From positions 1-17,087 of the forward strand of contig CAKSIW010000058.1 of the NCBI GenBank assembly GCA_934463175.1: a stretch of DNA of 17,087 nt. The letters run 5' to 3'. Positions 14,411-17,087 of the stretch are shown here, piece after piece. The notes below the pieces were generated by a model. The model was given only the letters and a program-made list of their open reading frames with translations, had not been told where the DNA came from and made no database searches. The number at the start of each line of letters is the position of its first letter. The first letter of the stretch is position 1. The position numbers were made by a program, and so were the translations under genes. The stretch comes from an uncultured Clostridia bacterium. Lineage in GTDB: Bacteria; Bacillota; Clostridia; Monoglobales; Monoglobaceae.

Positions 14411-14441
14411 AAGGGCTGTCGCTGGGCAGCCCTTTTGTTTT
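14411..14441 (+). terminator. Intrinsic terminator after the NlpC/P60 gene
   Basis: AAGGGCTG (14411-14418) pairs with CAGCCCTT (14427-14434) around an eight-base loop, followed by TTTTGTTTT. It starts 14 bp past the stop codon, and the ribosome binding site of the next gene follows almost at once. Confidence 0.85.
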
Positions 14442-14457
14442 CGGAAGGAGGCGCGGT

Positions 14458-15363
14458 ATGAGTAAAAAGAGACAGTTTCATTTGCTGATGGGAATTGCTC
14501 TTGTCCTGATGAGCATTGCGGCATATCTGTCATTTGAAAAAAACGAAAGTGACTGTCTGACGGTTTCGTTCATTGATGTCGGTCAGGGCGATTCTGCATT
14601 AATCCGCACACCTGACGGCGAAACCGTTCTGATTGATGCAGGGGAGCAGTCGGCGGCGGAAAGCGTAATTGAGCCATATCTGGCAGCGCAGCGGATTTTG
14701 GGCGTGAAAACCGCTGTTGCATCGCATATGCACAGCGACCACATGGGCGGATTTCTTGAACTTCTCGGAAGAGTTCCGGTGCAAAGACTCATCATTCCGC
14801 TTGCGGAGGATGACGGCTGGGCAAAGGACAAGCTCCTCGAAAAAGCGGAGAAATGCGGTGCGCGGGTGACTGCGGTATCCGCCGAAAACGGATTTTCAAC
14901 CGACAGCAGAGAACTGAAATGCGAAGTGCTTTTTCCGGACTATGAAATATACCGAAATACGGGCGGCAACAAAAACAACGATTCAATTGTTCTGCGTGTG
15001 AGCTGGTTTGACACGTCATTCCTGTTCACGGGCGACCTTGAAGCCGATGCGGAGGCGGTTCTGGTTAATTCGGGACAGCTGAAGTCTGACGTGCTCAAGG
15101 TCGGACATCATGGCTCAAGCACTTCAACCTCAGAGGAATTTCTGGAAAGTGTTTCACCGAAATATGCGGTCATCAGTGCCGGCAGGGACAACCGTTACGG
15201 TCACCCGCATAAGGAAACCACGGACAGGCTTGATGCAAAGGGTGTGAAAACCTTCAGAACCGACCGTGACGGAACGGTTGAATTTTTGACTGATGAGCAC
15301 GGAATACGCGATATACGCTGTGCGAACGGAGACAATGCGGAGGTGCGGCAAAATGGAAATTAA
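14458..15363 (+). CDS. Membrane-anchored ComEC-type metallo-beta-lactamase-fold hydrolase
   Basis: A 301-residue protein with a single N-terminal hydrophobic segment (about 8-25, after MSKKRQFH), so an exported anchored or secreted enzyme. The rest is an MBL-fold domain like the C-terminal part of ComEC/Rec2: FIDVGQGDSALIRTPDG (38-54), LIDAGE, the zinc motif HMHSDHMGG (90-98), LFTGDLE, VLKVGHHGSS and AVISAGRDNRYGHP. In ComEC this domain is thought to degrade one DNA strand or act as an extracellular phosphodiesterase; for stand-alone forms the substrate is unknown. The competence channel domains are absent. The start is set by GGAAGGAGG. It overlaps holA by 11 bp, a place where full comEC is found in many Bacillota. 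Confidence 0.88.
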   Translation: MSKKRQFHLLMGIALVLMSIAAYLSFEKNESDCLTVSFIDVGQGDSALIRTPDGETVLIDAGEQSAAESVIEPYLAAQRILGVKTAVASHMHSDHMGGFLELLGRVPVQRLIIPLAEDDGWAKDKLLEKAEKCGARVTAVSAENGFSTDSRELKCEVLFPDYEIYRNTGGNKNNDSIVLRVSWFDTSFLFTGDLEADAEAVLVNSGQLKSDVLKVGHHGSSTSTSEEFLESVSPKYAVISAGRDNRYGHPHKETTDRLDAKGVKTFRTDRDGTVEFLTDEHGIRDIRCANGDNAEVRQNGN

Positions 15364-16366
15364 GGAGCTTGACAGACAGCTTTCGTCGGGAAATATCGGG
15401 AGACTTTATTTTTTCTGCGGCGAGGAGCAGTTTCTCATGGAGAATAAGCTTGCCTCAATGAAGAAAAAGCTTGTGGCGGACGGCGCGGAGGAATTTGACT
15501 ATATCAAGCTTGAGGGAAAAAAGGTCACTGCTGATGAAATCATTGCGGCAATGCAGACGGTTCCCGTTATGTCGGAAAAGGTTTTAATTGTAATCCGAAA
15601 CAGCGGAATGCTTGAAAATGCGAACGCGAAAGGCTTTTCAAAGCTGAAGGAGGAGCTTGCTGAAATTCCTGATTATATGTGTGTTGTGTTCACGGAGCGC
15701 GATTTTAACAAAAAAAAGGAAAAAAATCTTGAAATTTTTAAGTCGGGCGGAGGCGGCGCGGTCAGGTTTGATTATCTCACTTCAAAACAGCTTGAGCTGT
15801 GGCTTGAAAAGCTTTTTGAGAAAGAAGAAAAGCGCATTTTGTCGGGAGAACTTTCCGAAATTGTTGACAGATGTGCATGTTCAATGGCAAGCATTCACAG
15901 CGAATATCTGAAGCTGCTTTCATTCGTGGGTGACCGCGAAAAAATCACGGCTGAGGACGTTCGGGCGGTTGTTCCCAAGTCGGTTGACGCGAGAATCTTT
16001 GATGTGATTGACAGCATTGCGCTCGGCAAGGGTGAAAAGGCTTTTGAGGAGCTGAAGGCACTTGCCGATTCGGGTGAGAATCCGTCGGTGATAATGAGCC
16101 TGCTTTCGGGCAGAATGTCGGAGCTTCTCATGGTCAAGCAGCTTTCGGCTGAGAGGGTGGATGCGAAAAAAATGTATGACTACTTTGAGCCTAAGCGTCC
16201 GTCATTTGTGATTAATAAATACATCGGGCAGTGCCGTGCGTTCAGTGAGGGATATTTGAGGAGAATGACCCTGAAGGGACTTGAATATACCGCCGCCGTG
16301 CGTGAAGGAAAACTGGACAGGTGGGCGGCTGTTGAAATGTATACGGCAGAGATGATAAAAAAATAG
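15353..16366 (+). CDS. holA: DNA polymerase III subunit delta
   Basis: Clamp-loader subunit that opens the beta sliding clamp for the replicative polymerase. 337 residues from the ATG at 15353, a usual length. The start carries the family look MEIKELDRQL...LYFFCGEEQFLMENKL (the GEEQFL stretch at 23-28 replaces a Walker A). YIKLEGKKVTADEIIAAMQTVPVMSEKVLIVI and the C-terminal IFDVIDSIALGKGEKAFEELKAL and NPSVIMSLLSGRM stretches are also typical. This start is preferred over an upstream in-frame ATG at 15293 because GGAGGTG lies 8 bp before it and family similarity begins there. It overlaps the MBL gene by 11 bp, so translation is coupled. rpsT, often next to holA, is not here. Confidence 0.93.
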   Translation: MEIKELDRQLSSGNIGRLYFFCGEEQFLMENKLASMKKKLVADGAEEFDYIKLEGKKVTADEIIAAMQTVPVMSEKVLIVIRNSGMLENANAKGFSKLKEELAEIPDYMCVVFTERDFNKKKEKNLEIFKSGGGGAVRFDYLTSKQLELWLEKLFEKEEKRILSGELSEIVDRCACSMASIHSEYLKLLSFVGDREKITAEDVRAVVPKSVDARIFDVIDSIALGKGEKAFEELKALADSGENPSVIMSLLSGRMSELLMVKQLSAERVDAKKMYDYFEPKRPSFVINKYIGQCRAFSEGYLRRMTLKGLEYTAAVREGKLDRWAAVEMYTAEMIKK

Positions 16367-16368
16367 GC

Positions 16369-16397
16369 GAAAGGGGAAGCTCGCCGATTCCCCTTTC
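16369..16397. terminator. Hairpin directly after holA, possible terminator
   Basis: GAAAGGGGAA (16369-16378) pairs perfectly with TTCCCCTTTC (16388-16397) around a nine-base loop, starting 2 bp after the holA stop. No T tract follows on either strand, so on its own it is a weak intrinsic terminator; it may act with the larger palindrome next to it. Confidence 0.5.
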
Positions 16398-16405
16398 ACA
16401 TTAAA

Positions 16406-16454
16406 AACAAAGTCCGTTTAAAAAGTCAAATTGACTTTTTAAACGGGCTTTGTT
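16406..16454. repeat. 49-bp near-perfect palindrome between convergent genes, likely terminator
   Basis: Arms 16406-16429 and 16431-16454 are inverted copies over 24 bp with one T/C difference (a G-U pair in RNA) and a single central base. On the minus strand a TTTGTTTTTAA tract follows, which fits a terminator for the DUF4956 gene ending at 16463. On the plus strand only CTTTGTTGC is available. The arms are long and AT-rich for a simple terminator. Confidence 0.65.
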
Positions 16455-16462
16455 GCTTAACA

Positions 16463-17087
16463 TCACCTTGCAGGTGCGTCCGAGAGAACAATGGTGAGAT
16501 TACCGTTTCTTGCTCTCAGCTCGTTTATCATTTCGCGTTCGTCAGCACCGTCCTCCATGGAAATGTTATATGTCACTTCAAACAGTGAGCCGAGGTCGGT
16601 TGTTCTGACCTTTGTAATTGTCCGGGTCTTTGTGAAGCCGCATAATATATCCTCAAAGGCTTCGGTGTAGTTAAGGTTTTCGGGAACGGTTATTTTCAGA
16701 ATCTTTTCAGCATATTTGGGACTGAAAATCCTCTTTTTTTCAACAATGAACAGTGCAGCGCAAAGAATTGCAACAAACAGTGCGCCATAGCCGAACAGCC
16801 CGACTCCGCAGGCAAGCCCTGCCGCAATATCAAAAAAGATAAAGCCAATGTCCTTTGCGTCTCCGGGATTGCTTCTGAACCGGATAATTGACAGCGTGCC
16901 TGCCAGCGAAAATGCTCTTGCGACATTGCTGCCGACGAACAGAATTATAACTGAGAGTATGGTCGGCAGCATAAAAAGCGTGACGGCAAGACTTTGGAGA
17001 TATGTATCTCCGCTTCTGGTTTTGCGGTATGTGAAAGCAACCGCACTCCCCAGCAGCAACGCCGCAAAAATTGTGATGACCGCGGAT
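16463..17087 (-). CDS. DUF4956 family membrane protein, N-terminal end cut by window edge
   Basis: The open frame continues to the right edge without a start, so the N-terminus lies outside; 207 residues are visible. Membrane segments run about at the first ten residues shown through GSAVAFTYR, then around LQSLAVTLFMLPTILSVIILFVG and GFIFFDIAAGLACGVGLFGYG/ALFVAILCAALFIV. The block NVARAFSLAGTLSIIRFRSNPGDAKD is the DUF4956 signature. A soluble C-terminal domain of about 90 residues (KILKITVPENLNYTEAFEDIL onward) faces the cytoplasm. The function is unknown; in other Bacillota the gene often sits beside VTC-type polyphosphate polymerase and CotH-like genes, which might lie beyond the edge. It is convergent with holA. 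Confidence 0.85.
   Translation of the reverse strand, partial: SAVITIFAALLLGSAVAFTYRKTRSGDTYLQSLAVTLFMLPTILSVIILFVGSNVARAFSLAGTLSIIRFRSNPGDAKDIGFIFFDIAAGLACGVGLFGYGALFVAILCAALFIVEKKRIFSPKYAEKILKITVPENLNYTEAFEDILCGFTKTRTITKVRTTDLGSLFEVTYNISMEDGADEREMINELRARNGNLTIVLSDAPAR

Noticed and set aside
1..17087. CRISPR array, prophage, insertion sequence or tRNA genes
   Set aside because: I saw no regularly spaced repeats, transposase or integrase motifs, terminal repeats or cloverleaf-forming stretches on either strand.

Overview
The window reads as chromosomal DNA of a low-to-moderate GC Gram-positive bacterium, most likely a member of the Bacillota, class Clostridia. The evidence is the strong GGAGG-type ribosome binding sites, several TTG starts, classical TTGACA/TATAAT promoters with 17-bp spacers, a BlaI/M56 regulator pair, Firmicute-type ARG boxes and a WalR-like box. 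There is no phage, insertion sequence, CRISPR array, tRNA or rRNA that I can see. Once the two very small genes at 12.4-12.7 kb are counted, no stretch of more than 300 bases lacks a gene.

Layout. (1) 1-2337, minus strand: arginine biosynthesis, argG followed by argH (argH runs off the left edge). The divergent argG/ruvC gap (2338-2522) holds a good argG promoter and two tandem ARG-box-like sites exactly 21 bp apart. (2) 2523-9125, plus strand: ruvC, then a separate promoter and ruvA-ruvB-metG-DUF1015 gene-MFS transporter in one tight run, closed by a bidirectional terminator near 9250. This links Holliday-junction processing, translation (Met-tRNA) and two uncharacterised genes. (3) 9302-11529, minus strand: a BlaI-type repressor overlapping an M56 (BlaR1-like) membrane protease gene. 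The sensor part is not a penicillin-binding domain but a copper-amine-oxidase-N-like stalk plus an NTF2-like tail. The promoter contains a dyad operator. (4) 11784-12698, minus strand: a DUF5662 gene, and two tandem paralogous micro-genes (43 and 37 codons) for glycine/cysteine-rich peptides with one hydrophobic helix, preceded by a sigma-K-like promoter. (5) 12944-16366, plus strand: tmk, a secreted SH3b-NlpC/P60 wall hydrolase with a consensus promoter and an exact WalR-type box, a membrane-anchored ComEC-type metallo-beta-lactamase-fold protein, and holA (DNA polymerase III delta), which overlaps it. (6) 16463-17087, minus strand: the C-terminal part of a DUF4956 membrane protein, convergent with holA and separated from it by a 49-bp near-perfect palindrome.

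Most of the window is ordinary housekeeping DNA. The places worth a second look are the paired cysteine-rich micropeptides, the WalR-like box in front of the NlpC/P60 gene, the ARG boxes shared between argG and ruvC, the BlaI/M56 pair with an exchanged sensor, the DUF1015-MFS pair, and the stand-alone ComEC-type hydrolase next to holA.
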